NCBI GenBank assembly: GCA_037501455.1
Contig: CM074856.1
Location: 96,462,001 to 96,526,000, forward strand
Direction of reading: 5' to 3'
Length of the DNA stretch: 64,000 nucleotides
Source of the DNA: Lantana camara
Lineage: Eukaryota > Streptophyta > Magnoliopsida > Lamiales > Verbenaceae
A model generated the notes under the pieces. It did not search any database. It saw only the letters and a list, made by a program, of their open reading frames with translations, and was not told the DNA's origin. The translations under genes and the position numbers were made by a program. Within the stretch, counting starts at the first letter, position 1. The number at the start of each line of letters is the position of its first letter. Positions 12,637 to 25,566 of this stretch are shown piece after piece.

Positions 12637-13879
12637 TGTAACGCCCCCACCCATACTGGAACATGAGAAGAGCAGCGTCTCAACCCCCGCACTGAAGCAC
12701 CTCTCAAGTAATGGTGTGAGCCACTACTCAAGAAATACTCCAGCGAACGACTATCTATCTCAGAACTATACATGTATAACGATGTGGCTATGCAGCGGAA
12801 AATAAGAGTATTTTAAAACTTTTCAAAACATGTGCGTGATGGCATGTAACAAGCAAGAACATATTGATCGTGTAAGAGAGACTTGGCATGTCAGAACATA
12901 TAACATATTCACATATAAGTACCGATATAGTAGAGTTCAAGATATCGGTAGCAGAGTAGCAGAAAGAGTATAACAAAGATACTCAAGTATTCAGAAACAT
13001 GAAGTGATGCAGCCATAAAACATATGCAGGACACAACAGAAAGTAATACTAAGTCCTGACTGAAACAAAAATGACAATCTAGAGCTTCAAGATACCTCTA
13101 GACTGCGGCTGTAAGACCTGAAACCACAAGGCAAGAAAACGGGAAAGGTATTAGTCAAAAGGACTAAGTGAGGGAATACTTTAAAGAAAGTGTTAGGTGA
13201 TAAAGAACTTGAAGTGTAGTTCAAAACTGTTAGTGCAGAGCTTTAAAGAAGAACTTGAAACAAGTTCAATTTATAAAACTGTTTGAATGCAATGCTGTAA
13301 AAGAATACGAGTTTCAAAACTCTTTTCATGAATGCTATCACACACGCACACATATGCTGTAGATGGTTCATAGTTCTTTCATAATACGGGATAAGGGTAA
13401 AGTGAAATTTTCCAAATATGAACCATCCTTTATGAAACACAATTTTGCTCGCAAGCTAGGCTTCTCCATCCTTACTCCAGAAAACATGATTTAGTAGAGT
13501 ATCGGACCGAGGTCAACAATAACTCCACACACAGTAGAGTATCAGACCAAGGTCAACAATACTCCACTAGCACATCCAAACATGCACCATCCTCCACCGG
13601 TTGTCACTTCGGGTAGCTAGCCCTAGGCGACCTGTAAACATGTAATGGGAATAGATTTGTTGTCCGTTCCCAGACAAATTGTCCTGACTTAACAAACCTC
13701 CTGTTAAAAGTCGATGTCAATTGTCTAATTGTGGCGGCCAGTATTGGTGATGTTGTTGGCGCACACCTCCCGAACATCACCTCCACACATAACCGCCGGG
13801 TTCAAACTGTAAACTGTATGCTTGCATTTCAAGATTAACAGTGACCAGAGTACCAATCCGGGTGCTAACTATAACATGT

Positions 13880-13970
13880 TAAACAGTTTGTAAAACATGT
13901 GATGCTGTTTGTAAAACATGTGATGATGTCTGTAAAACATGTGATGCTATCTGTAAAACATGTGAAACTG
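13880..13970. repeat. Tandem repeat (about 24-bp unit) in B LTR
   Basis: Four to five consecutive copies of a unit close to TGTAAAACATGTGATGCTGT. The partner LTR carries the same array at 34800-34890 with small differences, so it predates insertion. Confidence 0.85.
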
Positions 13971-15501
13971 TACTTTGAAAACATAGGCAGAACATGTAAC
14001 TATCTTTGAACAAGAATGCAGAACTTTGGAAAACATGTGCTGTTGATCAAGGAATACTATGAAAGTATGAATGATCCTTTCAAAAGAATGTCCCAATAAA
14101 AGGGATAGTTCAAAACGAGGTTTAACTTTGAATTTCAAAACATATGATACGAAAGTATAATCGTGGTTCCAGTTTTGAAACATTTTAACTTCACCTCACC
14201 TAATAGTAACAAAAGGTAGGTAGACATATTATGCGGTTCCTTAGGGATCCCAGTACTCGACTTTAACTCCTGTAGGTGGTGTACTAGAGTGAGCTTAAGA
14301 ACTAAGGCCCACTACTAATCATGATGCATATGAAATGCATGAAACATATGAACAAGGAACATGTAAAGAACATGTAACAGAAGAGAGTAATACCATTTAA
14401 GGTATTCAAGAAAAGGTAACACACAAAGGAATACGTTAAAGTGAGTTATTCTTAACATGGGACTATGATCTTACTATAATCGAGTAAGCTTTAGTCAAAT
14501 TATGAATCTTATCGCAAACCTTAGGTTAAGAAACAAGTCCACGAAAGAAAATACATTTTAGACCCTAGATATGTAAACCCTAGTTGTAAATGTCTATTAA
14601 GAAAGCACAAGTTTTATTTCATCTTTACTATTCAAAAGCACTATTCAAAAGTACTATTCAGGATTACTATTCTAGATTACTATTCATAGTTACTATTCAC
14701 ATGTCGGGTCAAAGGGTCGGGTCAAACCTTTACTATACACACACACCATGCACGTACACACACACACACACACGACATGCACATACACATACACCCTATT
14801 TAAATTATGATTTTGATTATAACCTATAGTTTCAAGTTCATGTTAATATAATCAAGTGTGATCTAGGTTAAGGGTATAACCTATGGTTAAGAGATCCAAT
14901 TAACGCATAAGATCAAGTATTGAAACACTATTCTATCTTAGGTTATAACATGTGACACTATTAAAGTGTATAACATATGATCAAGGCTCTATTCCATTAA
15001 TCCATATCATATCATAAGCTCAATTCATAATTCTTGAATCATATAACCATATAAGAACATGTCTCAACATATATTATATCATATCGTGAACCTTAGGCAT
15101 GTAACATGTAACAAATTAAATTCAACATCAACATGCAACAAGTTGTGACATAATTAATCATAGACTACTATTCCATTAGCTAACATGCAAGAATATAATT
15201 CAAATTCCATAATCATGCATCAATTCTCATAATATAACAACCATATCACATTATCATTGCATATGCTAAAGCATTCCATAACATATTTAAGCATATACTA
15301 AACAATTAAAACATATAAACATATAGTCAAACATATCATGAAAACTATATAATAAATGCATAAAATAAAATCCTATATGGCTTAGGGAAGACCCTAAGAC
15401 CCAACCTAAACATAATATAAACATACCATAACATAAAAACATAAACTAACTAAAACATAACATAAACTAAGGCATAAAATAAATAAAACTAACCGAGCTC
15501 A

Positions 15502-15522
15502 GGGGGGGGGGGGGGGGGGGGG
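15502..15522. repeat. Homopolymer run of 21 G
   Basis: The partner LTR has only 7 G at the same place (near 36430). The run lies next to GTGGCCGA in both copies. It could be true expansion or an assembly or sequencing artefact. Confidence 0.9.
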
Positions 15523-16626
15523 TGGCCGAGGCCAAAGAGGGGGAAGAGAGGGAGAAGAAAGGGTGTTGTCAACACAACTTTGAGCAAGGATTCTAATGGC
15601 ATGAGGGGGGTATTTATAGGTGTTGGGAAGGCCCTCACATTGGAACTAAACTTGAGGTAAGGGCATGAGAGCAAAAGTGGGTTAGCTTCTCTTGAAAGAT
15701 TCATCATTCATGAAACAAAATTGGGACTACTGGGGGGTATTTCGGTAATTTCACTGCCATAACGTGGAGGTAAGTGGCTGGAAGTATAACCATTCCGTCC
15801 GGTTAAAAATTAGCTTCGAAACGCATATTCATACGTCGAAATCGGATTTACCGTTTGAAAGATACATTAGTTTTAGTGAATAAAAGTTTTGAACTCGAAA
15901 CTCAACACGAGTGAAAAACGACTTTCTAGAATGATTTTCAAGTCCGGATTGTTTCCAAAATTCAATAAATAAATCGAGAAGCGTTTTGAGTCCAATATCG
16001 ACTATAAAACATTTTACCGTTAAAAAGTTGAAAATGTAGAATGAATAGTGAATTCTTACGTACAGACGTACGCATCAAAATTTCAAGCTAGGGTTTGAAT
16101 CAAGAGTTGTAAAACATCTTAAAAATCTTGAAATAGCTTAAGTAGTGTAATTCCGAAGAGAAAACATTTTCCCAATGAAAACCGTTCGTAGAAGGAATAG
16201 TGAACTAGGGTTTTCTTAAACATTTTCAATAAAACCAATGCTCAAAATAGATTTCCAAGTCAATAATGATTTCAAAAGACTCGTCTCGACTCAAGGGTAG
16301 ATTTGACTGTAAACTTGGGTAGGAAAAGATATCAGAATCAAAAGCTCATTTTCAGATGAATGGTAACTTTGGTCGGTAAGTTCCAAAAATACATTTATGG
16401 TTTAAGAAAGACTCTCAAAGCTTGGGAAACAAGTTCAAACGATTGGAAAACATGTGTGGTGAACTTCTAGGGTTCGAGTAGCCATATGAACAAGGTAGGC
16501 TCGGGTTATGAATAGTAAACTGTATCAAAGGTCAAGAATTCCCCATTAAAACATGTCAGATCACATACGAGCACGAAGTTCATATAAGAATGCAATGCAT
16601 GAAGGTTCAAAAAGTTGGATCACGGT

Positions 16627-19600
16627 CTATAAACGCTTTACCAATGCCCTTAGCTTACCGTTTTCATCCAGGCCCTGTTTTGGGCTGTTACAATCACCCC
16701 TCCTTAAATAGAATCTGTCCTCAGATTCTTCTGCTGTGACTGCAAACAACTCGGGGTGATGCTTCTGCATTTTCTCTTCTGTCTCCAAGGTTGCCTCTTC
16801 TGTCCCATGTCCCTTCCAAAGGACTTTAACCAAAGGAATTTTCCTATTCCTCAGCTCTTGAAACTTCCTTTCTAGAATCTTAGCGGGCTTCAAAACATAA
16901 GTCAAATTCAGTTCCAACGGTATCTCCACTACCGGCACAACCTCTGTCTCATCTGAGAAACACTTGCGAAGCTGAGATACATGAAATACATTGTGGATTC
17001 CTGTTAAACCTACAGACAAATCGAATCTATAAGCAGTCGGTCGGACTCTCTCCAGTATCTCATACGGTCCAACATATCTCGGGTTTAACTTTCCACCTTT
17101 CCCAATTCGGGAAAATCCTTTCCTTGGCGATGCCTTGAGAAATACCTTTTCGGCCACTGTGAATTCTAAATCCCTTCTTCGTCGATCAACATAACTCTTC
17201 TGCCGATCCTAGGCAGCTTTATTCTCTAGCGAATGATCTGAATCTTCTCCGTCGCTTCTCTTATTCATTTAGCTGAATTCACTTTGATCGGTCCCTCCTT
17301 AGTACATCTTGCTTCATCCAAATCCCAGTATAACGGGGATCTACATTTCCTTCCGTAAAGGGCTTCATATGGAGCAACTTTAATAGAAGCTTGATAACTA
17401 TTATTGTATGCAAACTCCACAAGAGGTAAACACTCTTTCCAACTTTCTTGGAAGTCGAAAGCGCAAGCTCTTAGCATATCTTCCGAGTATTTAAACATCC
17501 TTTCTGATTGTCCATCCGTCTGAGGATGTGCTGCAGTACTGAAGTTCAACTTTGTTCCCATCAAAGTCTGAATTTCTTTCCACAATTGCGACGTGAATTT
17601 CGGATCTCTGTCCGATACTATGCTGTTCGGAACTCCGTGTAGTCTGACAATCTATTGTTGATACAGCTTTGCCAATGTGCTGACCTTATCCGTCGTCTTT
17701 ACTGGTAAAAAGTGCACTGACTTTGTCAATCGATCAATGATCACCCAGATACTATCTTGTCCTCCTCTGACTTTGGGTGATCTAGTGACAAAATCCATCG
17801 TGATTTGCTCCCATTTCCATGTCGGAATCGGTAATGGTTGTAACTTCCCACTCGGCTTCTGGTGCTCAGCTTTAAGTTTCTGACAAGTTAAGAACTTCTT
17901 GACATAGTTGGCTATATATCTCTTCATACCATTCCACCAGAATGCATCTTAACATCTCGATACATCTTATTGCCTCCGGGATGTATCGTATACTTAGTCT
18001 TGTGCACTTCGTCAAGAATCTCTTTCCTCAAAGCAGTTGGTACGCATACTCGACCTTTGTACCTCAATATTCCATGTTCATCAACCCTGAACTTAGTCTC
18101 ATCATCTTTCTCCTTAGATTCGAGACATTTCTTGATCCACTCGTCGTTCTTCTGAGCTTCCAACACTTGCTCTTTCAATGGTGATATCATCACAACATTC
18201 ACGATTCGAGCTTTAGTTATCACCTCCATTCTTTCTCTTTGATCAATCTCGGGATTGGCAGAAATCTGTGTTAGACGAACTTTCCTGCTTAGTGCATCGG
18301 TTACAACATTTGCGTTTCCTAGATGGTACTGAATAATGCAATCATAGTCTTCCAGAAATTCCATCCATCTACTCTGTCGCATATTCAACTCCTTCTGAGT
18401 GAATAGATATCGCAGGCTCTTGTGATCAGGAAAGAACTCAAACGTAACCCCATACAGGTAATGTCTCCACTTTCCAAGAGCGAAAATTATCGCTGCTAAC
18501 TCCAAATCATATGTCGGGTAGTTTACTTCATGCGTTTTGAGCTTCCTTAATGCATACGCAATCACTTTTCCATTCCTCATCAAAACTCCTCCTATTCCTT
18601 CTTTCGAAGCATCGGTGTAGATAGTGTAACCTTCTTTTCCTTCTAGTAACGCTAACACCGGTGCAGTTGTTAGCATTTCCTTCAGTATTTGAAAGCTTTG
18701 CTCACACTTCTCAATCCATTCGAATTTTCCTTCCTTATTGGTCAACTTAGTGAGAGGTGTAGCTATCTTCGAGAAATCTTTGACAAACCTTCGGTAGTAA
18801 CCAGCTAATCCCAGAAAACTCCTCACTTCTGAGGGTTTCTTTGGTGACTTCCAATCCATGATCGTTTCGATCTTCGAGTTATCTACTTCGATTCCAGATC
18901 CTGATATGATGTGTCCGAGAAATGTAACTCTCTCAAGCCAGAACTCACATTTTTTGAACTTTGCAGATAGCTTGTGATCCAGCAAAGTGCGTAACACGAT
19001 TCGAAGATGTTCAGCATGTTCCTCCGCTGTCTTTGGAAACACCAATATATCGTCGATGAAGATCACTACAAACTTATCGAGAAACAGCTTGAATATACGG
19101 TGCATCATATCCATGAATGCAGCTGGTGCGTTTGTCAAACCAAACGGCATTACCACGAATTCATAATGTCCGTATCGGCTGTTGAAAGAAGTCTTCAGAA
19201 TATCTGCTTCCCTGATCTTCAATTGATAATACCCTTGTCTTAGATCTAACTTAGAGTAGACCTTCGATCCTTGAAGAATATCGAACAACTCTTCAATATG
19301 AGGGAGAGGATACTTATTCTTTATCGTCATCCTGTTCAACTCTCGATAGTCACAATGATCCATCCTTCTTCTTAACAAAAAGCACAGGCGCTCCCCACGG
19401 CGATGTGCTTGGTCGAACATATACTGACTCAATCAGTTCGTCCAATTGCTTTCTCAGTTCTTCCAATTCAGCTGGAGCCATTCTGTAACGTGTCTTGGAG
19501 TACGGCTCAGCTCCTGATATCATCTCGATCGTAAATTCCAACTCTCGATCAGGAGGTAACGAATTCAAATGCTCAGGAAACACATCTAGGAATTCGTTCA

Positions 19601-20227
19601 CCACTTCCACTTCTTCGATCTTAAGTTGATCTTTTGGCCTATTTAGAAGATAAGCAACAAATCCATTAGCTCCTTTCTGAATCAACTTCTTAGCTTCCAT
19701 CGAAGAAACATCTGATAACTTCTCAACTTTCCTTTCTGATGTCCGGCTCTCATCTTCTTCCAAGGTGATCTCTTTCTTGTAACAATCCAACTTAGCTCGG
19801 TACTTAAACAACAATCCATACCAAGTATAACATTGTATCTTGTCATCGGTAACTCAATAAGATCTGTTGGGTAACAACGGGTACCAATACATATACGGCA
19901 ACGTTTATATACTTGATCCGTAACAAGGTAAGTTCCCAAAAGAGAACTCACTTCAAATTTATATGGCAAGTATTTAAGTGGAAACTGTAAATGCACACAC
20001 AATTTAGATGCAACAAATGAATGCGTGGCACCAGGGTCATACAAGACCTTAACTGGCTTGTTAAGAATGTCTACAATACCTTCCACAACAGACGAAGGAT
20101 TAACCTCCTCATTACCATCCAAAGCATATGCTCTGCCTTTGACCACCAGTTTGTTCGTCGTACCCACCACCGCGTTTCCTTTATCCTGGACCCCAAATCT
20201 TTTAATCTTGTTCGGGAAGCTATCCAT
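16627..20227 (-). pseudogene. Element B pol: protease, RT, RNase H, integrase, chromodomain
   Basis: Reading leftwards: protease YDPGATHSF near 20050, then NVILGMDC near 19825; RT from 19650 with [18 protein letters not shown]; catalytic [12 protein letters not shown] near 19065; RNase [12 protein letters not shown] near 18610 and [11 protein letters not shown] near 18300; integrase with [11 protein letters not shown] near 17970, LTCQKLKAEHQ near 17880, and AYNNSYQASI near 17400. GPY-like residues lie near 17070 and the chromodomain at about 16740-16900. Breaks: frameshift near 19365-19380, frame changes near 17930 and 17640, and stops near 17210. The longest piece, 17924-19432, has 502 codons. 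The final frame ends at 16627, 66 bp inside the 3' LTR. Diverged from A and D but clearly the same clade. Confidence 0.92.
16693..16705 (-). other. Polypurine tract of element B
   Basis: On the minus strand AAGGAGGGGTGAT abuts the LTR start TGTAACAGCC. It is the expected plus-strand primer position. Confidence 0.7.
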
Positions 20228-21252
20228 CTAGTGCTCAGGCGAACCACACACGAAACACTGTCCAGTTTTCTTGCGACAGTTCTCCTCAGTGTGTCCCGTT
20301 CGGCGACAGTATCTACAAACAATTTCCTCTAGACCTGGCTGAGGTGCTCTCTGCTGTTGTGGCGCCCTCTGGTACTGTTGTGGCTCGTTCTGCTTCTGTG
20401 CTTGCTGTCTCTGTGGAGCCTTCTGCTGCTGAGGTTGTGGTGCTACCATTGGCTTCTTTCCGTTTTCTTGGAGAAAAGATCCGGATGGTCGCCTCTTCCC
20501 TTGATAAGGCTTAGGGTTAGAAGGTCCTTGATGTGCAATAGTTATCTTGATCTCCTTGTGGACGGCTTCAACCTTTAGTGCCTTATCAATGGCCCTGTTG
20601 TAGTTTTCAATATCCAAAGAAGCAAGTGCCCACCAAAGTTCGGGCTTCAGTCCGTCAATAAACCTCTTCATCTTGCGACGCTCATCATTTAGAATATGAG
20701 GCGCATACTTGATCAGCCTCACAAACCTAGCCTCATATTCCATCACATTCATAGTTCCCTGAACCAAACTCATAAACTCAGCCTCTCATGCGTCACGAGT
20801 TACTTGAGGGGTGTACTTCTGCTGGAACTCTCCTATAAACTCATCCCAACTTCCTTCAACGTTCTTCTCAACATGTGTTGAACGTGCTTCCACCAATTGT
20901 ATGCAGCTCCTTCCATAAGAAAAGTAGCATACCGAACTCGTTCACGATCCTCTGGGTAGATTTCCGTAGGCTCGAAAATCTTCTAAAGACTAGCAATCCA
21001 ATTCTCAGCCTTCAGGTCGTTCGGTTCTCTAGAGAACTTAGGTGGATTCATCCTTAGAAATTTGTCCAGAGACCTTTCATTATAAGGATTATCTCTCTGA
21101 TTATAAGCTCTCATAAATTGTCGTAGCACATCCCTTAATTCCAGGGTTCCCTCCCGTTCAGAAGGTGGCGTGACATCTCTTTGGGGTGACGTGACATCTC
21201 TTTGGGGTGGCAGTGGTGGTACACGATTCCGGGGTGCTCTTCTTGGTGGCAT
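20228..21252 (-). pseudogene. Element B gag, broken
   Basis: ATG at 21252 gives MPPRRAPRNRVPPLPP, the same type of start as gag in A and D. Capsid-like sequence includes WWALASLDIENYNRAIDKAL (about 20630). It is followed by a Gln/Pro-rich linker of some 45 residues and CCHC knuckle CRYCRRTGHTEENC near 20290, with the start of a second knuckle (CFVCGSPEH). A TAG near 20983 and a frameshift before 20773 split it. A TAG at 20228-20230 separates it from the protease in the same frame; a single mutated codon is the simplest explanation. Confidence 0.87.
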
Positions 21253-22067
21253 GTTGTTACTGAATTCACAAGTTTTCAGATATATATTCGATGCATGACA
21301 TATAATGATTCACAGAATCCGTAACCACGTATTCACCTTTCCATGCAGTCACATATAAGTATGAGAACAATTCATTCCCACAACAACATGTCAGCAAAGA
21401 TTCCAACATATCATATAATCAAGAACAACTATCAGACAACATGTAAACGGGAACAAAAGCTCGTGTAATATATCAACATATCAGAAACATGTATAACATA
21501 TCCAAAAACATGATCAACATATAAACGAGAACATAACATGTACTGTCATATCAGCCAGAACTGGAACATGATCAGAAGTATGATCAACATATCCAGAAGC
21601 GTATTAAACATTTCAAGAATAATAGCATGCTATCAATAAATGAAATGGCATGATCCTACTATCGGCCCTAATGGTATCTTGAAGCACTCTAGGGCTCTTG
21701 CAGTGACAGTTATGGAAAGCAATAAACAGATAATGTAAAGCCGAAAGTGTTATAACTGAGCAAGGTTTGGTAAAATTTACTACAGGCCACATGTTAACAG
21801 TATTAATTCAAAACGGGGAGGACCCGATACAATCGAGTTGACTCCCTTACAGGCCTTACCAATTCGTCCAACCCTGCTGAAAAGAACCTATAGTAGGTAC
21901 CATGTCATCTGAACCATCATCCGTGGTGCCAAAAATTGGGGATCATCTACCATAGCTATACATCCCCTCATCCAAAAGTTAGTCCTGAACTGTCCCGGCT
22001 ATACGTCTGCCATCCATAGATAGATATATATGCATCGGTACTGTATACAGAAACCTCCCATCAGCAA
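21253..22067 (-). other. B leader between extra ORF and gag
   Basis: About 0.8 kb of AT-rich, non-coding-looking sequence with many ACATATCA/AACATGT motifs. I find no convincing ORF or RNA gene. It lies between the leader ORF stop and the gag start and would be the intergenic part of B's genomic RNA. Confidence 0.6.
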
Positions 22068-22526
22068 TCAACCCTGATAACTATGGTCCAAAGAACCCTT
22101 GGTGGTGTCATCAAAAACAGCAACGACCTCGCCCTGTCCGTGTCCTGCTGGGTCATCTCCGCCATCATCATCATCATTATTAGAACCTGCATCGCCTCCA
22201 TCAGGCTGCTCCTGCATAGGCTCGGGCTCCTGAGAAGCCTGATTGACATCCTGACCCTCGACCTCCTGAACTGCCTTCTCATCGGACAAGTGATCGGCAT
22301 CATACAGGCGAGCTCTCATGTGGGTACGGTAGTGTTGGTGAGGCTCCATAGAAGTGTCGCGGTCGATAGTCATCTGCATAAGATCTGCCTCCAACTCAGC
22401 AATACGAGCAGCTCTCTGATCAGCAATATGAGTCATCTTTGCAGCATGCCCACGAGCAATGTCCCTATCAATCTGGTACTGCAGTGACTGGTCCTGATGG
22501 CGCATAGACTCCAACCTGACCTCACG
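22068..22526 (-). pseudogene. C-terminal part of an extra ORF in the B leader
   Basis: Open for 153 codons on the minus strand up to the D insertion point. Predicted protein: charged, helix-prone stretch (ADQRAARIAELEADLMQMTI, likely coiled coil), then a Gln/Glu-rich part, then an acidic tail (NNDDDDGGDDP). It stops at 22068, 0.8 kb before gag. When D and one copy of its TCACG duplication are discounted, the frame continues at 33184 without a shift. I do not recognise the family. Extra ORFs upstream of gag are known in Ogre-type elements, but no relation is claimed. Confidence 0.6.
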
Positions 22527-23039
22527 TGTAACACCCCAGAGCGAAGGGTGCCACATCTCCCGCACTAAGGTCTAACACGAGTAGCGAAATAGAAAGTTCG
22601 CACCCGTATCAAACCATAGCGAACGGGAGATACACAAACACACCCACGCTAGGTGGCCTAGACCTTAAAAAATTGCGTAAAATAAAATAAGAGTAGCGGA
22701 AGCAATAATCAATCATGCTAAATTCCCAAGATCACACACATAAACATATAGCAAAAGGGATCAATTAACAATTATCCAAGCTAGAATATATATACAAGAT
22801 ATACAATGCCCTCCAAGGCCAAAAATAATAACATAAGTATCCGAATACAATCCCAAAAGTGCAGAAATATAAACCACTATGATGCGTGAAGACTCAAGCA
22901 AAACCACAAGTATAACACTACAGACACTTGCCACCTAGCTTGACTCGGAAGTACCGGCAAATTCACAAGAAAGGAAAAAGGGGAAAACAACAACGAGGGT
23001 TAGTCCTAGTGACTAGTGAGTGGGTTAAACTCACACACC

Positions 23040-23058
23040 CGATAAATATATATAGAGC
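23040..23058 (-). promoter_or_regulatory. Putative TATA box of the D LTR
   Basis: On the minus strand CTCTATATATATTTAT is followed by GGGTGTGTGAGTTTAACCCA and an ACTCACTAGTC block. The same arrangement occurs in C and E-type LTRs. Inferred core promoter; no transcript evidence. Confidence 0.5.
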
Positions 23059-24209
23059 AAAGCAATTAATCAAATCGAAAAGATCCTTGAACCGAGAATG
23101 GTTTTAGCAAGCCAAACTAATTCCCGTGATATAGATATACCTAGGTTTAAAAAGAAGAGAAACGCTAGGGTCAAGAGCCAAACAACAAGTTTTAAGCATT
23201 TATAAGTCCACTCTCGTTTCCTAGATCATACACACTTAATCAACTCGGCGAGTACGAGTCACAACTCCCAACTTCCAAATACGAAAATACATATTAAAAC
23301 AAAACAAAAGTCATAATCCATCCGCACACCGGGTGACAGAAGGGTTGATCGGCCCTAACTATCTAGACACAAGAGACAAGGTTTAATTACGACCTTGAAA
23401 CCTTTGACGGTTAAATCCGCCGGCTCATGAGAAACACCCTTCCTCGATCCTCCCAAGGTTGGATGAGACTCTCAAATGGAGGTGTTAATGGAAGAGCTCG
23501 GCGACCCCTCGGCCGTCCCGAGATTACCATACCACACTCCGGGGCCCAAACAAATCACGAAAATCACACTTACATATAACAAAGCTGATCTTTCAAAGCC
23601 TCATCTCGCTTACACACACACACTTGCACAAAGCTAAAGTTTTCCAAACAAAAGCAAAATAGCTTACATACTTATAAAAAGCGTTTTCAAAATCATATCA
23701 CAAGCGGGGTAATCCCTCAACATACGTATCATACACTTATTTAAATTATAATATACATAATCGCATGCGAGGCTAAAAATCAAGTAGGGTTATAGTCAAT
23801 TAGCTAAAAGAACAAAACCTCACCTTATCAACGAGCGTAGTGGAGATAAAAAGGGAAATCGGACACCTAAGGAGCAAGCTCGCCCACAACAGGAAGATCC
23901 TCTGAACAAAGGAAACAACAAAAGACACTCTTAGACTCAATATGGACCACATTGACACTCGGTAAATGCGAATGTATGTTCATGATGAAAATAATATGAA
24001 ATGAATCCACCTTTAGGTCAATTAAGAGCATAAAATGCATATAAGATCACATCTCACAAACGAGGGCAAAGAATAACCATAAATTCACGAGAGCAAGCTT
24101 AACACATCATATAACAAGTTAATCATACATACGCATCATAAACGAGACAAGAAGAGCCAACAAAAAGTAACGAAAAGGCGAAAGAAGCCTCTCCGGGCGC
24201 CACCATGAT

Positions 24210-24345
24210 GGACACGGCCGTGTCCAAAAAACAAAGGGAATGGACGAGGCCGTGTCCAATTTAATTAAATACAGAGGGCATAAGTCGAACCCTCAACACG
24301 GCCGTGCCCATTTCCCCTTGTATCATGACACGACCGTGTCATGAT
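24210..24345. repeat. Palindrome cluster in D LTR
   Basis: Perfect 16-bp GGACACGGCCGTGTCC at 24210-24225; near-palindrome TGGACGAGGCCGTGTCCA at 24241-24258; ACACGGCCGTGCC near 24296; ATCATGACACG/CGTGTCATGAT with a 2-bp centre at 24322-24345. The partner LTR has the same cluster near 31850-31985, partly mutated. Confidence 0.85.
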
Positions 24346-25538
24346 TTCGGCCCCGAAAAAAAAAAAACGCTGCAACTTCGGATTTTGAAGAGCAAAACAG
24401 GGTATTTTCATGGCAGCCCTTTAGGAGTCTCTTAGGTCATTGAAAGTACACTCAACATACATGAAAATAACACCAATTCCTCATACATTCAAGCCATACA
24501 AGTAGAAACAACTTCAGCTCCAAAATATACATGAAAACAAAACATAAAAGGGGAAGGAATGCATCAAGATCTATCATCCAATCTCAAGAACTCATTAATG
24601 GCCAACCATTCATACCTCAACTACCATGAAAGGATAAGCAATAAATACCAAGAATCATGTCTTAGAAGTCACATATCATCACCAAGAATCAAGAAAACAA
24701 GAATGGAAGCAAGAATCAACAAATTCCTCCAACTTCTACTATTCCACATGCTAGGCATAACTCATGAATCCACCATGGAAATCAGCTCAAGAGCACATAA
24801 AAGAGAGAACAAAGAGTGAATATTACAATCATAAACTTACCTTTCAAATTTGAGAAACTAAGGATGTGATATGAGCTCCAAAATCATCAAAATGGCCAAA
24901 GGGGTTTTCTTCCTTCCTTTCTTGCTTGGAGCTGATCAATTTTGAGGGAGAGAGAGGAATGGATGGTTCTCTTGGGTTAATGGGCTGAGATGATGGTTAA
25001 CTCAAGGTACAAATCATGGTTTGGGGTTTGGTTAAGTTTAAGTGGGGTCCACAAAACTTAGTTAGGTCAAAAGATAGCTCTTAGGCGTAAAGGGCTCGTT
25101 TCGGTTAAATTTCGAGGGTCTTAATGAACTTAAAAAAAAGTGAGGATTGTCCCATTGAACCTAAATCGTCGAAACGAGTTCAACGGAGGTGAAGGAATTC
25201 GAATCCGAATTCCCGAGATGAAAATACGTGACCCGGAACCCAAGGTACGCTAAATGCTCTTTAGTCTCCTTTAGGTCCCGTCTCCAAAACGAATCAAAAC
25301 ACAGACCAAACAAGTCCCAAAACATAAAACGAGCATAAAAACAAGTTCAAAACCTACGCAATTAGCATATATCAAGAATTCATAGAAATCCGAATTAAAT
25401 TAAAATCCAAAACAAGCAAAATTTGAGCAACTTCAATTATTCCACGTTAACACTTAAATATCACATAATCACTTAAATAAATAATTAAATTGGGCACGTA
25501 ATAGGTTACCTGAGAGTTCGATCAGTCGGGATGTTACA

Positions 25539-25552
25539 ATCCTCCCTCCTTC
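25539..25552 (-). other. Polypurine tract of D
   Basis: Minus strand AAGGAGGGAGGAT next to the LTR start TGTAACATCCC. Confidence 0.7.
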
Positions 25553-25566
25553 AAAAGGACCTATCC

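Larger units (their letters stand above)
12637..16692 (-). repeat. 3' LTR of element B
   Basis: 4056 bp, TGTAACGCCCCC to GCTGTTACA on the plus strand. The partner copy starts at 33599 and aligns throughout its 3.09 kb. It contains a direct repeat of about 43 bp at 13494-13570, a tandem array at 13880-13970, TACTATTCA-type repeats at 14626-14700, CA-rich microsatellites near 14740-14790 and a run of 21 G at 15502. No protein gene is seen apart from the tail of pol, which enters the LTR as far as 16627. Confidence 0.9.
22527..25538 (-). repeat. 3' LTR of element D
   Basis: 3012 bp, TGTAACACCCCAGAGC to GGGATGTTACA on the plus strand. It matches the copy at 30225 closely. It retains a TATA-like segment (minus strand GCTCTATATATATTTATC, 23040-23058) that the other copy lacks, and a palindrome cluster at 24210-24345. 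Several ORFs of 60-90 codons inside it look like chance frames. Confidence 0.93.

Noticed and set aside
20228..20230. TAG between gag and protease of B as programmed readthrough
   Set aside because: Gag has other unprogrammed breaks, and in A and D different lesions occur nearby. A mutated codon is simpler.
22083..22487. 134-codon plus-strand frame with hydrophobic stretches
   Set aside because: It is the antisense shadow of the leader ORF of B, whose acidic and helical composition gives such a complement.
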